NCBI GenBank assembly: GCA_015660915.1
Contig: JACTTZ010000008.1
Coordinates: 1 to 64,000, forward strand
Length of the DNA: 64,000 nucleotides
Source of the DNA: Methanomicrobia archaeon
GTDB taxonomy: Archaea > Halobacteriota > Bog-38 > Methanoflorentales > Methanoflorentaceae
Reading direction: 5' to 3'
Numbering within the stretch: the stretch's first letter is position 1; each line of letters starts with the position of its first letter. Below, in pieces: positions 16,142 through 24,903 of this stretch. The notes beneath the pieces are model-generated. The model was given only the letters and a program-made list of their open reading frames with translations. It was not told the DNA's origin and ran no database searches. The position numbers and the translations under genes are program-made.

Positions 16142-17173
16142 TTAAGTGGCCGCCTTAGTCGTCGTCGCGCTCACAACGGCGGGCGTTGCGGCCATCCCAG
16201 TCATCGTCGCATTTGCTGTGGCGGTCGATGTGGCAGTCATCAGCGTGGGCGGCACGAGATCAGTCGCAAGGCCTGTGCAGGTGCAGTTAAACTTGCTGCA
16301 ATTTCCGTTCATCGGGTAAAACAGAGGCTGTCCGTACTGTTGTACACCGTATGCGCCGATCAATTGCTGGGTCGAATTGGAGATCATGAAGTTCACGAAG
16401 TTGTTGGCCAATTGGATCTCGTCCGTAGTGAACTTCGTGTTGTATACGGTGATAGCGCTGTACACATTCAGCATGGCGCTGTCATTCGTGACCCCCAGCG
16501 GAACGAGTGTAAGGTTACCCTTATAGGCGAGGTAAGTCCCCAGATCAGTAAGGGTATACGCTTGTTTCTGATTGGCAACCTGCAGCGTCGCGCCCATTCC
16601 TTGTCCAGTCTCGCTATACCAGGCCCCGGATCCCTCGATTTGTGTAGTGTAGTTATATCCAGCCGACGCCCAGATACCCTGCTCCTTTACGTGGGTGCCC
16701 GATTGGTCACCGCGGGAAACAAACGCCACCCCCGTGGTGTTATTCGTGCCGAGTTGGTAGATCTTCTGGAACGCCGCCACCGCGCCCGTCCCATTGATCG
16801 CGGCCGGATCGCTCGGCGGACCGACGATAACGAAGTAGTTGTAGGCAAAGCAACGGCGGTTCATCCCCGTACCGTTAGCAACGAAAGCCTTCTCTGCGGC
16901 CGGCGAATGGACGGCCAAAACACCGCAATCGCCGCGGCTTGCGACCTGTAACGCCGCACCGCTTCCCTGTGAGGTGATCAGCAGTGTACAGTTGTATTGC
17001 TGTTCGAAATAAGGCTTGAGGTAGTCCAGAAGCCCGGTGTCATATAGACTGGTGGTGGTTGCCAGCGTTAGTTGCGGCTTGGCACTTGTGGTAGAGGTGG
17101 TGCAGCCTGAAGCTGCCACCGCCATAGTGGTGACTAAAATGCACACTATTAGCATCTTACCTAATGGTTTCAT
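16142..17173 (-). CDS. tupA: Tungstate-binding lipoprotein
   Basis: A 343-aa TupA-family binding protein. The signal MLIVCILVTTMAVAASGC has a lipobox. The mature part begins LTLATTTSLYDTGLLDYLKP, the tungstate-binding TTS motif. It continues with SQGSGAALQVASRGDCGVLAVHSP, NYFVIVGP, FVSRGDQSGTHVKE and TLTDLGTYLAYKG, all typical of TupA. The ATG at 17173 is chosen because GGAGGG lies 6 bases upstream, which removes the first 30 residues of the track ORF. The gene and the tupBC genes look richer in GC than nearby genes, which suggests transfer. It stands apart from tupBC, with a wtpA relic between. The C terminus has an Ala/Thr-rich tail. Confidence 0.93.
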   Translation of the reverse strand: MKPLGKMLIVCILVTTMAVAASGCTTSTTSAKPQLTLATTTSLYDTGLLDYLKPYFEQQYNCTLLITSQGSGAALQVASRGDCGVLAVHSPAAEKAFVANGTGMNRRCFAYNYFVIVGPPSDPAAINGTGAVAAFQKIYQLGTNNTTGVAFVSRGDQSGTHVKEQGIWASAGYNYTTQIEGSGAWYSETGQGMGATLQVANQKQAYTLTDLGTYLAYKGNLTLVPLGVTNDSAMLNVYSAITVYNTKFTTDEIQLANNFVNFMISNSTQQLIGAYGVQQYGQPLFYPMNGNCSKFNCTCTGLATDLVPPTLMTATSTATANATMTGMAATPAVVSATTTKAAT

Positions 17174-17560
17174 TTTTCCCTCCATAGCTCGCAATCGATA
17201 TGTTGCGCAGGAAATATCATTCTCATGCTTAATGAGTTTTGCTCTTTCGAAAGCACTTGCCAAAAAGCCTAATTTTTTGTTTTATAACTGCCTGTTAACT
17301 GATTTCAAGAAAGGACAATGGAGACGTTTCTAACCAGAATTTGTTTCCCATTTTGCTCGCTAATTGCGTCAATTCGTGCTTTCTAATATATCCGCTTAGT
17401 CGCATTAGTGATCCTTAAGTAATATCGACATCTGAGGAACTGAGGCTCACTTTGATTATAATAAGCGAAGTTGTCTGCAGTTCTCAGCAGATGCACAGAC
17501 GGTCGCGTGAGTCGTTATATCGTTCGTCCATCTGCAAAACCAAAATGACAGCTCACTCCG
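17174..17560 (-). repeat. Control region copy 1 (upstream of tupA)
   Basis: The ~390 bases before tupA resemble, with gaps, the bases 20143-20420. Shared pieces include CCTCCATAGCTCGCAA, CGATATGTT, TTGCTCGCTAATTGCGT-like and CGTTATATCG. As both copies precede tup genes on the minus strand, this is likely a duplicated promoter region. Confidence 0.7.
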
Positions 17561-17654
17561 ACGTTCGTATAAAACTCAAAAAGAGTAGCACAAGAAATCG
17601 TTACGTATGTTAATATGCGTTAGTAAGACGCGCTCTTACAAAACCCTTCGGAAA

Positions 17655-17945
17655 AGTACATGCGCCAGAAAGGAGTAGATCTCGCTGCTTAGCTCAATGC
17701 GGCGAAATAGACTACGCGTGGAACTATGAATCTGTGGCTTGCAGAACAATTTCAAGTACGTCGACCTGTCAGATCAGATCGACTTTTCCAACAAACCTAC
17801 GCAGACTTGTACAAGACTGTAAACGTCGCCTCCGCTGGCAAGCAGGTGACCGGATTGTTCATTGAGTTGGCATCACTATACCAAACAACGCCAAAAACCC
17901 AGAGATTGCGATCACGTTTGTCGAGTTTATATTAGGATCTCAAAG
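17655..17945 (+). pseudogene. 3' remnant of wtpA tungstate-binding protein gene
   Basis: The plus strand, with several frame changes, reads GEIDYAWNYESVA, YVDLSDQIDFSN, YADLYKTVNVASAGKQVTG and ITIPNNAKNPEIAITFVEFI. These are the C-terminal motifs of WtpA in correct order. A TAG and at least two frameshifts make it nonfunctional, and the N-terminal half is missing. It points the opposite way from tupA and tupC on either side. Confidence 0.88.
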
Positions 17946-18002
17946 CGTTTTGAAATAATTCTCATCTGAAAGATGGGTGAAAAAAAGAGGGAATTAAACG
18001 AA

Positions 18003-19091
18003 TCAATCCGTGTCTGTCCGTTCCACCACGTGGATGGCACTGGCCTTGAAGGTGAGCTCGGTCTCCTTTCCCAGCGCAAGACCGAGCTCCTCGAATGACC
18101 GTTGGGTGATGACCGCGGTCAGTTTCACTCCGGCATCGACCTTCAGGCGCACCATCGGCCCCATAGGAACGACCTCGATGATCCGCCCGGTGAACTTGTT
18201 ACGGGCACTGCTCCGGATGCTGTCTTTTTCGTAGAAGGTAATATCCTCCGGTCGCATGTAGATGGTGACCGGCGTGCCGGGGGAGACGCCTGAGCCGGCG
18301 GCGATCCGGACGCCGTTTACATCAATGGCCGCAAGCCCGGCTTCATTTTCGGTGACGACACCGTCTAAGATATCCGCGACTCCGACCATGTGGGCAACCG
18401 CCCGGTTCATCGGCTGATAAAAGATCTGTTTTGAGGTACCGATCTGGCCTATTCGCCCGTCGATGACTACGGCGATGCGGTCGGCCAGCCTCTGTCCCTG
18501 TACCATATCATGGGTGGACAGGATAATCGTGATACCGAACCGTTTCTTGAGGTCCCCGATCATGCCCTCGATCTTCTCAGTCGCTACCGGATCGAGGTTG
18601 GCGGTCGGTTCATCGAGAAGGAGGACATCAGGCTTGGTGGTGATGGCCCGGGCGATGGCCACCCGCTGCATCTCACCTCCAGAAAGGGTGATGGCCTTCC
18701 TCTCTTCATACCCCTCCAGCCCGACCAGCTCCAGTGATTCCGAGACACGCCTGGAAATCTCATCAGCATTCACGTTCCTGAATTGGAGCCCGATGGCGAT
18801 ATTGGCGTACACCGACCCACGGAGCGGAGAAGGTTTCTGGAAGACCATGCTCATCTTCCGCCGCACTTGGATCTTTGCTCGGTCACGGAGCTTGGTAACA
18901 TTGGTCCCGTCAATCAGGATCTTGCCCGATGTCGGTCGCTCCAGCATGTCGATGAGGCGCAGGAGCGTAGTCTTACCGGAGCCGCTCGGTCCGATAAAGG
19001 TGAAGATCTCACCTTTAATGATAGAGAACGACACATCTTTCAGGACATCTTTCTTCCCGAAGTTCATAACCACGTGGTCGAACTCGATCAC
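18003..19091 (-). CDS. tupC: Tungstate ABC transporter ATPase
   Basis: A 362-aa ABC ATPase with Walker A GPSGSGKTTLLR, Q-loop FQKPSPLRGSVYANI, signature LSGGEMQRVAIARAI, Walker B VLLLDEPTANLDP and switch STHDM. The C-terminal part (about 235-355) is a TOBE-like sensing domain. The start is set at the GTG at 19091, with AGGAGC 9 bases upstream, four bases after the tupB stop; the track start (TTG at 19112) would overlap tupB. Codon use is visibly GC-rich compared with the mod genes. It pairs with TupB. Confidence 0.88.
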   Translation of the reverse strand: MIEFDHVVMNFGKKDVLKDVSFSIIKGEIFTFIGPSGSGKTTLLRLIDMLERPTSGKILIDGTNVTKLRDRAKIQVRRKMSMVFQKPSPLRGSVYANIAIGLQFRNVNADEISRRVSESLELVGLEGYEERKAITLSGGEMQRVAIARAITTKPDVLLLDEPTANLDPVATEKIEGMIGDLKKRFGITIILSTHDMVQGQRLADRIAVVIDGRIGQIGTSKQIFYQPMNRAVAHMVGVADILDGVVTENEAGLAAIDVNGVRIAAGSGVSPGTPVTIYMRPEDITFYEKDSIRSSARNKFTGRIIEVVPMGPMVRLKVDAGVKLTAVITQRSFEELGLALGKETELTFKASAIHVVERTDTD

Positions 19092-19095
19092 TATA

Positions 19096-19782
19096 TCAAC
19101 GCTCCTGCACAAGGAAGAGGAGTGCAGTAACGATCAAAGCTATAAGCAGGAGGATAATACCCAGCGCGATGGCGAGCGGGAGGTCGCCAATCGAGGTTTC
19201 AAGCGCAATTGCAGTAGTCAGTACCCGTGTATAACCTTTGATATTCCCACCGATTATCATTGCCGCTCCGACTTCTGAGATCGCCCTGCCGAACCCCAGG
19301 ATGACGCCACCGAGAATGGCGAAACGGGCTTCTTTGACAATAGTGATAACCGTCTGAAGCTGGGTTGCCCCGAGGGAAATCACAGTATCCTGTTTGGTCT
19401 GGCTCACTCCGGATAGGGCGATCAGGGTCATCCCGATCATGAGCGGGACGATAAGAACTGTTTGCCCGATTATCATGCCGGTAGGAGTGAAGAGAAGTTG
19501 TAAAAATCCGAACGGGCCCGAGCGGGAGAGCAGGAGCCAGACGAGGAGTCCGACGAGCACCGTGGGGAGGGCATAAAGGGCCTGGATGATGGTGATCAGA
19601 CCCCTCTTTCCACCGAACTGCTTGAAATGGATGAATCCTCCGATAGGAATGGCGATCAGGGATGCCACCAAGGTTGCCGAGAGCGAGATGTAAAGGGACC
19701 GGGCAGTTATATCGAGAACCTCTGGGTTCAGGGAGACGATCAGCTGAATCGCCTGGCGTATACCTTCAACAATTTCATTCAT
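19096..19782 (-). CDS. tupB: Tungstate ABC transporter permease
   Basis: A 228-aa permease with about five membrane segments, such as LYISLSATLVASLIAIPIGG and LAIALGIILLLIALIVTALLF. The loop SLGATQLQTVITIVKEARFAILGG and the following GFGRAISEVGAAMIIGGNI are the TupB-type ATPase contact and signature. It is co-transcribed with tupC. No tupA precedes it; instead there is about 360 bases of noncoding sequence and then a copy of the tupA control region. Confidence 0.92.
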   Translation of the reverse strand: MNEIVEGIRQAIQLIVSLNPEVLDITARSLYISLSATLVASLIAIPIGGFIHFKQFGGKRGLITIIQALYALPTVLVGLLVWLLLSRSGPFGFLQLLFTPTGMIIGQTVLIVPLMIGMTLIALSGVSQTKQDTVISLGATQLQTVITIVKEARFAILGGVILGFGRAISEVGAAMIIGGNIKGYTRVLTTAIALETSIGDLPLAIALGIILLLIALIVTALLFLVQER

Positions 19783-20142
19783 CGATGAACTCCTCCCCCC
19801 CGCAGACAGCAGGCTTTTACGAAACGATGATCGATACTATTCAACAGTAGTGACAGATTTCTTGAGATAATAAATGATGTCCGCTAAACTTGTTGGTATG
19901 CCAGTTGATTATCAGTCCTGCGCCACCCTGCCGATCATCTCGGTATACAGGACGGTACCGAGGATTGCCCGCCCTCGGTCGGGTACCGGTCCTTCATCAG
20001 GGCGCCACGAAGGGAGCCCGACAAACATCACCCCGATCACTGATCTGATCTTAGGACGGACTGAAGATCGCGCTCGGGGATGTAAATGCCACCGCAGTCG
20101 TGAAGGCGCCACCGCGACACTTCTCGAACGGCTCACTGCCCC
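19783..20142. other. GC-rich noncoding remnant upstream of tupB
   Basis: This stretch lies between tupB and the second control-region copy. Short ORFs on both strands (for example the minus-strand 19912-20136) match nothing I recognise. Its composition resembles tupBC, so it may be the remains of a gene once transcribed ahead of tupB, perhaps a former tupA. No direct tupA motif could be read. Confidence 0.35.
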
Positions 20143-20420
20143 TCCATAGCTCGCAAGAGCGATATGTTACGCACGGAATATCGTTTTCGTACTTAATTAG
20201 TTTTGCTTACGGGTTTCACCACTTAATTGCGTGTTATTCTACTAAGTAAGTAGATTTCCTAACGGACAATGAGGGCAAGCCCGTAGCGAGAGATCCTGCC
20301 TTTTATGCTCGATAATTGCGTTTGTTTGCTAAATCTATTAAAATTGTTGGAAGCAGTTAAGACTAGCACGTTATATCGCTATGCCAGCACAACGTAAAAC
20401 CTTGAGACATCTTACGAGTT
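20143..20420 (-). repeat. Control region copy 2 (upstream of tupBC)
   Basis: This segment repeats the region before tupA: CCTCCATAGCTCGCAA, CGATATGTTACGCA, TAATTAGTTTTGCT and CGTTATATCG appear in the same order. In tupA the first piece contains the ribosome binding site and start; here the ATG is followed within four codons by TGA. The rest to 20607 shows no gene. Confidence 0.7.
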
Positions 20421-20607
20421 TGTTAAAAGCCATCAGGAGTCTTCAGGAGGTCTGTTGATCTTTGTCGGGCGAAAATCCGTAAGGCCGAGTCGACGCAACT
20501 CACCCTAACCAACTGATCTACATTTAAAAAAAGCGTATGACACCTAAAAGCGGCCGGCCTGCTTCCAGTGTTTAAAAAGCCTCATTACGTAGATAGAGCT
20601 TTAGACT

Positions 20608-20871
20608 TTAAGAAATCGTTTCGAGTTTTGTCTGTCTTTCATCCTCGGCTTTTTTAAGCGTATCAACATCTATGAAATACTCTAACGCTTCTGGGCATTG
20701 ACTCGCAAGTCCCTCGAAGAATCGGCGTACGACGGCGCTGGTAGCCAATTCAAGAGTCTCGCTGTAAGCAGCTACAAGTACAGGCGGCAACTTCTTCGTA
20801 CGCTCCATAATCTGCTTGATAGCAGCGACTGCGCGGTCCACTTCTCCCATCGTACTGAAGCTGTCTGCCAT
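20608..20871 (-). CDS. Small hypothetical protein
   Basis: An 87-aa ORF with a helical, charged product (AAIKQIMERTKKLPPVLVAAY, then RRFFEGLASQCPEALEYFID). I do not recognise the family. It starts 86 bases after the HEAT-repeat gene on the same strand and could be in one transcript with it. Confidence 0.55.
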   Translation of the reverse strand: MADSFSTMGEVDRAVAAIKQIMERTKKLPPVLVAAYSETLELATSAVVRRFFEGLASQCPEALEYFIDVDTLKKAEDERQTKLETIS

Positions 20872-20957
20872 GCGCTCCCTATTTCATAGATAGGTAATCG
20901 TATTTAAAAACAATGCAAATTGCGGCCCGGATTGCTCTTCTCTCGATTGATTCGGTC

Positions 20958-21632
20958 CTAAGGAGATCCATCCTGGTTACGATTGCGCCGTTTGATTTTT
21001 TCGAGCGCTTCTTCTGCAGTCGTGCGAACGTCGTTGTCTTTATCATTTAGAGCGTGCTGTAAAGCTCCACCCGCCCGAGCGTCCCCGATTCTTCCGAGAG
21101 CGTCTGCAGCACGCTCGCGCACAAATTCATCCGGGTCGTTCAGCGCCATAACAAGCGGATCAGTTGCGTCCTGGTCTCGCAGTTTTCCCAATGCGTCAGC
21201 GGCGTTCCATCTGACATCAACGTCTCGATCCTGAAGCGACTTAATGAGCGAACCGGTCGCAGTCTTACTTCTGATATTCCCGAGAGCTTCGGCGGCGTTT
21301 CTGCGGACGTACCTATTGACGTCTTGCAAAGTCCCGATAAGTGGGGCGATGGCCCTTTGATCTCCGATCTGTCCTAAGGCGAGCGCAGCGTTCCATCGGA
21401 CAAACCAATCGACATCACTCAGAGCTGCGCACAAGGGGGCTACTGCTTCATCATCCCACACTTGACTAAGGCCTGCAGATGCGGCTCGGCGAACGTGCCT
21501 ATTTTCGTCAACAAGCGCCCCTATAAGAAACGGAACTGCGCTTTTTTCGCCGCTATTCCCAAGTGTTGCGGCTGCTTTTGTCCGCACAGTCGGATTGTTG
21601 CTTTTCAGTTGCCGAACCAGCGACTCAAAAAT
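20958..21632 (-). CDS. HEAT-repeat (PBS lyase type) protein
   Basis: A protein of about 220 aa made of seven ~31-residue HEAT repeats, each like DVDVRWNAADALGKLRDQDATDPLVMAL. Such repeats form a curved helical scaffold for protein contacts; the partner is unknown. The track ORF starts at an internal GTG (21587), but the same frame upstream already reads FESLVRQLKSNNPTV, a repeat half. The only Shine-Dalgarno is GGAGGG, which precedes an ATT codon at 21632. I therefore set the start there, with doubt. No other upstream start exists before an in-frame TGA. Confidence 0.75.
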   Translation of the reverse strand: MFESLVRQLKSNNPTVRTKAAATLGNSGEKSAVPFLIGALVDENRHVRRAASAGLSQVWDDEAVAPLCAALSDVDWFVRWNAALALGQIGDQRAIAPLIGTLQDVNRYVRRNAAEALGNIRSKTATGSLIKSLQDRDVDVRWNAADALGKLRDQDATDPLVMALNDPDEFVRERAADALGRIGDARAGGALQHALNDKDNDVRTTAEEALEKIKRRNRNQDGSP

Positions 21633-21833
21633 AAACGTCCCTCCCTTTTTGGCTCACTGCGTCGACAGCCCTGCTGGACGCTGATGCATAAGCGCATAAC
21701 ATTATGGACGGTATGGAACAACATCACTTTAATCGATCGGCTGTCTATTTCTTGCACCAATTTTCACGGAAAAGGGGATTTCTTAGGAAACGGCTAAGAT
21801 CTGGCAGGTCGTAAGAGCTAGAGGTGATGTTAA

Positions 21834-22037
21834 GTGCAAATAAGCGTGCGCAACAAACTCGCTGGAACGGTTAAAGAGGTAAAGCTCGGCGCCGTTATGG
21901 CTGAAGTCATCGTACAGGTCGGCGACAATCAAGTCATATCAGCCATCACAAAAGACGCTGCCGAGGACCTTGCTTTGAAAGCCGGCGACAAAGTGACGGT
22001 GTTGGTGAAATCAACGTCCGTGATGATTCAAAAGTAA
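21834..22037 (+). CDS. mop: Molbindin (Mop), molybdate/tungstate storage protein
   Basis: A 67-aa single TOBE/Mop domain: MQISVRNKLAGTVKEVKLGAV, then AEVIVQVGDNQVISAITKDAA and GDKVTVLVKSTSVMI. Molbindins assemble into hexamers that hold several oxyanions and buffer molybdate or tungstate in the cytoplasm. GAGGTGAT lies about 8 bases before the GTG start. A strong hairpin terminator follows directly. It fits with the metal uptake genes nearby and with Fwd as the consumer. Confidence 0.92.
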   Translation: MQISVRNKLAGTVKEVKLGAVMAEVIVQVGDNQVISAITKDAAEDLALKAGDKVTVLVKSTSVMIQK

Positions 22038-22042
22038 GAAAC

Positions 22043-22075
22043 GACGGTGGCAAGAAGAGCCGCCGTCTTTTTTTT
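22043..22075 (+). terminator. Terminator after mop
   Basis: GACGGTGGC pairs with GCCGCCGTC (one G-T pair) around a 7-base loop, followed by nine T. It lies only six bases past the mop stop. Confidence 0.88.
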
Positions 22076-22220
22076 GCAAACTACACTAGTCACATGAGCT
22101 TAGCTCAGATTCCAAGACGCTAAGTGCCCAGGCTTCAGGGCTAAGACAGCGAGGAACGAGCGCGCAGCGGCCACTTTCGGGATGCAAAAGTATTTGTTTG
22201 ATTTTTGCCTTCCGTTAGAT

Positions 22221-23426
22221 GTGAAACTGATCATAATTGTCGGAGATGGGATGGCAGATGAGCCGCTCAACGCGCTTCAAGGCAAGACGCCGCTCGAGTA
22301 TGCGCAAACGCCACACCTGGATGTCGTGGCACGTTCCGGTTCGACAGGTCAGTTTTACGCGATAAAGCCAGGCGTCAAAGTTGACAGTGACGCTGCTCAC
22401 TTAGCGATGCTCGGTCAGGATGTGGACCTCAGCTCTTCAAACCGTGGGGCGTATGAGGCGCTTGGAGCAGGCCTCGCTCTTGGGCCAACGGACGTCGGTT
22501 TCCGGGTCAACTTTGCTACTATCGATGACCAATTTGTGCTGATCGATGGCAGGGCGGGCAGGATTAAAAGCGAAGCGAAGGAACTCGAGGAGGCGGTCAA
22601 CGAAACGGTCGAACTGGATACGATCTCTTTTGAGTTTAAGCAGACCCTCGGCTTCAAGGGCGCTTTCGTATTGCAGGACAACGATTTTACCGTTGACGTG
22701 AGCCTGCCAACGCAATACGGCGTCGGAAGACGCATCTGGGCGCGACCGCTGGTTGAGAGTACCAGAGCACGCTACACGGCAGAAACGATCAACGAGTTTA
22801 TGTCAAAAACCCATGAGGTCTTGAAATCCCATCCGCTCAACGTGCAGCGCCTTGCTGAGCATAAGCCGTCTGCCAATGTCGTCATGCCGTGGGCTGCCGG
22901 GCAGATAAGTCGTCTGAACCCGACTATGACAAAGTACGGTAAAAGTCTGTGCGTCGCAGCTGCGCCCGTCATAAAGGGCGTGTGCAAGTACTCTGGCATG
23001 GAAATCGTCGACGTGCCGGGCGCGACCGGCGAATATGACACGGACACCTTAGCAAAAGGCAAGATGGCGCTCGAACACTTGGACGACTACGATATCGTGC
23101 TGATCCACGTCGAAGGAACGGACGAAGCCAGTCATGACGGCAACGTTGAGGGAAAACTGATTATTATTGAGAAAATTGACGCGATGGTTGGCTATTTGCT
23201 CGAACGCACCGACAGCGCACAAACCCGGTTCGCGCTCCTCGCCGATCACGGAACTTCTTGCGTCACGCACGATCACATGACGACTGACGTTCCGATAGCA
23301 GTCTGCGGCTCCGGGGTTCACGCAGACGGCGTACGGCACTATAACGAGAAATCAGCTTCAAAGGGACGGTTGAATACGCTCTTTGGGAGACAGCTCATGC
23401 CGTTCCTTGCCCGATCACGAGTGTAA
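22221..23426 (+). CDS. apgM: 2,3-bisphosphoglycerate-independent phosphoglycerate mutase, archaeal type
   Basis: ApgM interconverts 3- and 2-phosphoglycerate in glycolysis and gluconeogenesis. The product is an alkaline phosphatase-fold protein with metal sites in KLIIIVGDGMADEPL, SDAAHLAMLG (nucleophile region), HVEGTDEASHDGN and LADHGTSCVTHDH. The GTG at 22221 starts the protein exactly at the family N terminus, so I prefer it to the track ATG at 22182, which adds 13 foreign residues; neither has a clear ribosome binding site. Length is about 400 aa, as usual. The CobD/HisC-like gene follows after 14 bases. Confidence 0.9.
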   Translation: MKLIIIVGDGMADEPLNALQGKTPLEYAQTPHLDVVARSGSTGQFYAIKPGVKVDSDAAHLAMLGQDVDLSSSNRGAYEALGAGLALGPTDVGFRVNFATIDDQFVLIDGRAGRIKSEAKELEEAVNETVELDTISFEFKQTLGFKGAFVLQDNDFTVDVSLPTQYGVGRRIWARPLVESTRARYTAETINEFMSKTHEVLKSHPLNVQRLAEHKPSANVVMPWAAGQISRLNPTMTKYGKSLCVAAAPVIKGVCKYSGMEIVDVPGATGEYDTDTLAKGKMALEHLDDYDIVLIHVEGTDEASHDGNVEGKLIIIEKIDAMVGYLLERTDSAQTRFALLADHGTSCVTHDHMTTDVPIAVCGSGVHADGVRHYNEKSASKGRLNTLFGRQLMPFLARSRV

Positions 23427-23440
23427 CTGCTTTTTCAATC

Positions 23441-24544
23441 ATGCGAGTCACTGTGCGAGAAGACCTGAAACATGTGACGCCCTGCGAACACGGCGGCAGA
23501 ATCATTGAAGCCTCAGAGGCAATGCCGGGCGTGCTCGACTATAGCGCAAACTTCAACCCGTACCTGCACCCTCGAGTCAAATCCGCGATCAAGGAAGGCG
23601 TGAAGGCAGCCTATCACTATCCCGATCACACCTATAAGAGATTCAGAGAGGCTGTTGGCGAATACCTCGAAGTGCCTTCCAATGTAATTGTGCCCGGAAA
23701 CGGGTCAGTCGAACTGATCCGGCTTTGTGCCTGGGCGTTTCTTGAAAAAGGCGACAAAGTGATAATTCCGGCTCCGACGTTCGGCGAGTATGAGCTCGCG
23801 TGCCATTTAAGTGGCGCTGAGCCGTTGATCGTGCCATTGTGGAATGAGCAGGCGTTCAAGCGGGACCTTTTCAGCGCCCTGGCCGAAGAGGACATCAGAA
23901 TGGTCTTCTTGTGCAATCCTAACAATCCGACTGGTAAAGGGCTCTCGAGGGAAACAGTAACTGACATCGCTTCGAAGTGTCGCGAGACGCAAACGTTCTT
24001 GCTCGTTGATGAAGTCTTCATAGAGCTTTCTGATCCGCGGCATAGCGTCGCAAGCGATAATCTCGAAGATGTGTTTGTCCTCAGGTCCCTAACTAAGTCG
24101 TTTTCAATTCCCGGCATTCGCGCAAGCTACGGCGTAACTAATCCCGGACTTGCCTCCGCCTTAAACAGCATACGACTTCCTTGGAACCTTAATTCTATTG
24201 CAGAAGCGGTAACCGTCGTGTTGCTCAAGGACTGCGAGTCTTATCTTGATGCGTCGCGAACGAGAATCGCCACGCAGCGACGGTGGCTAATGCGTGAGCT
24301 CGCAAAGATATCCGGGCTTGAGCCGCTCGAAAGCGACGCAAACTTCATTATGGTCAATGTGGCCGGGACTTCTCTCTCTTCGAGTGAATTTGCCTTTGGA
24401 ATGAGTCGGCACGGGTTTCTGGTCCGAGATTGCCAGTCGTTTAGATTGACCGGGCACGACTACATACGGATTGCGGTGCGGAAGAAGGCAGAAAACGAGC
24501 GCTTGCTTGATGCTATCAAACGGGTCGTTGGCCAAAAAGCCTGA
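23441..24544 (+). CDS. CobD/HisC-like PLP-dependent enzyme
   Basis: A 367-aa fold-type I PLP enzyme. The N-terminal EHGGRIIE and VLDYSANFNPY are characteristic of CobD (threonine-phosphate decarboxylase, which makes the aminopropanol linker of cobamides) and related HisC-like aminotransferases. FLCNPNNPTGKGLS, LVDEVFIELSD and the Schiff-base lysine in RSLTKSFSIPGIRASYG are clear. CobD fits best because of the HGG start, but histidinol-phosphate aminotransferase activity cannot be excluded. It is in line with apgM. Confidence 0.78.
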   Translation: MRVTVREDLKHVTPCEHGGRIIEASEAMPGVLDYSANFNPYLHPRVKSAIKEGVKAAYHYPDHTYKRFREAVGEYLEVPSNVIVPGNGSVELIRLCAWAFLEKGDKVIIPAPTFGEYELACHLSGAEPLIVPLWNEQAFKRDLFSALAEEDIRMVFLCNPNNPTGKGLSRETVTDIASKCRETQTFLLVDEVFIELSDPRHSVASDNLEDVFVLRSLTKSFSIPGIRASYGVTNPGLASALNSIRLPWNLNSIAEAVTVVLLKDCESYLDASRTRIATQRRWLMRELAKISGLEPLESDANFIMVNVAGTSLSSSEFAFGMSRHGFLVRDCQSFRLTGHDYIRIAVRKKAENERLLDAIKRVVGQKA

Positions 24545-24642
24545 CTCGGTTGCTCGAACCGGCCTCGCGACCGTGACGGGCTCGCATCATTGGTGAAAGT
24601 TTATTATTCAAGGAGTCGCGTAATAGAGGAGGGGAGTACACG

Positions 24643-24903
24643 ATGACGGAAGTATTACTGCTGACTCACAAAGGTTGCCCAGTGTGCCCGATAGCGAAAA
24701 GCTTTTGGGAGAAACTGCAGCAGAGCTGTGATTTTGATTACAGACATATTGAGGTATATACGCCTGAGGGCCTCCAGCTGATTCGTCAGTACAACATCCG
24801 AAGCGTTCCAACGACACTTATCGACAAAAAAGTGGAGTTTGTCGGCGTGCCGGACTACGATAAAGCGCTTGCGAAACTAAACTGCGTTAATTCGAAACAA
24901 TAG
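24643..24903 (+). CDS. Small thioredoxin/glutaredoxin-like protein
   Basis: An 86-aa thioredoxin-fold protein with active site KGCPVCPIAK at residues 11-20 and the cis-proline in IRSVPTTLID. Such small archaeal redoxins reduce disulfides; the partner is unknown. GGAGGGGAG lies about 8 bases before the ATG. Its 3' end overlaps the converging RFC-like gene by 17 bases. Confidence 0.88.
   Translation: MTEVLLLTHKGCPVCPIAKSFWEKLQQSCDFDYRHIEVYTPEGLQLIRQYNIRSVPTTLIDKKVEFVGVPDYDKALAKLNCVNSKQ

Noticed and set aside
16109-16951. 280-aa plus-strand ORF
   Set aside because: It is the antisense shadow of tupA and has low-complexity, unnatural composition.
18463-19278. 271-aa plus-strand ORF
   Set aside because: It is antisense to tupC and tupB, whose motifs are clear.
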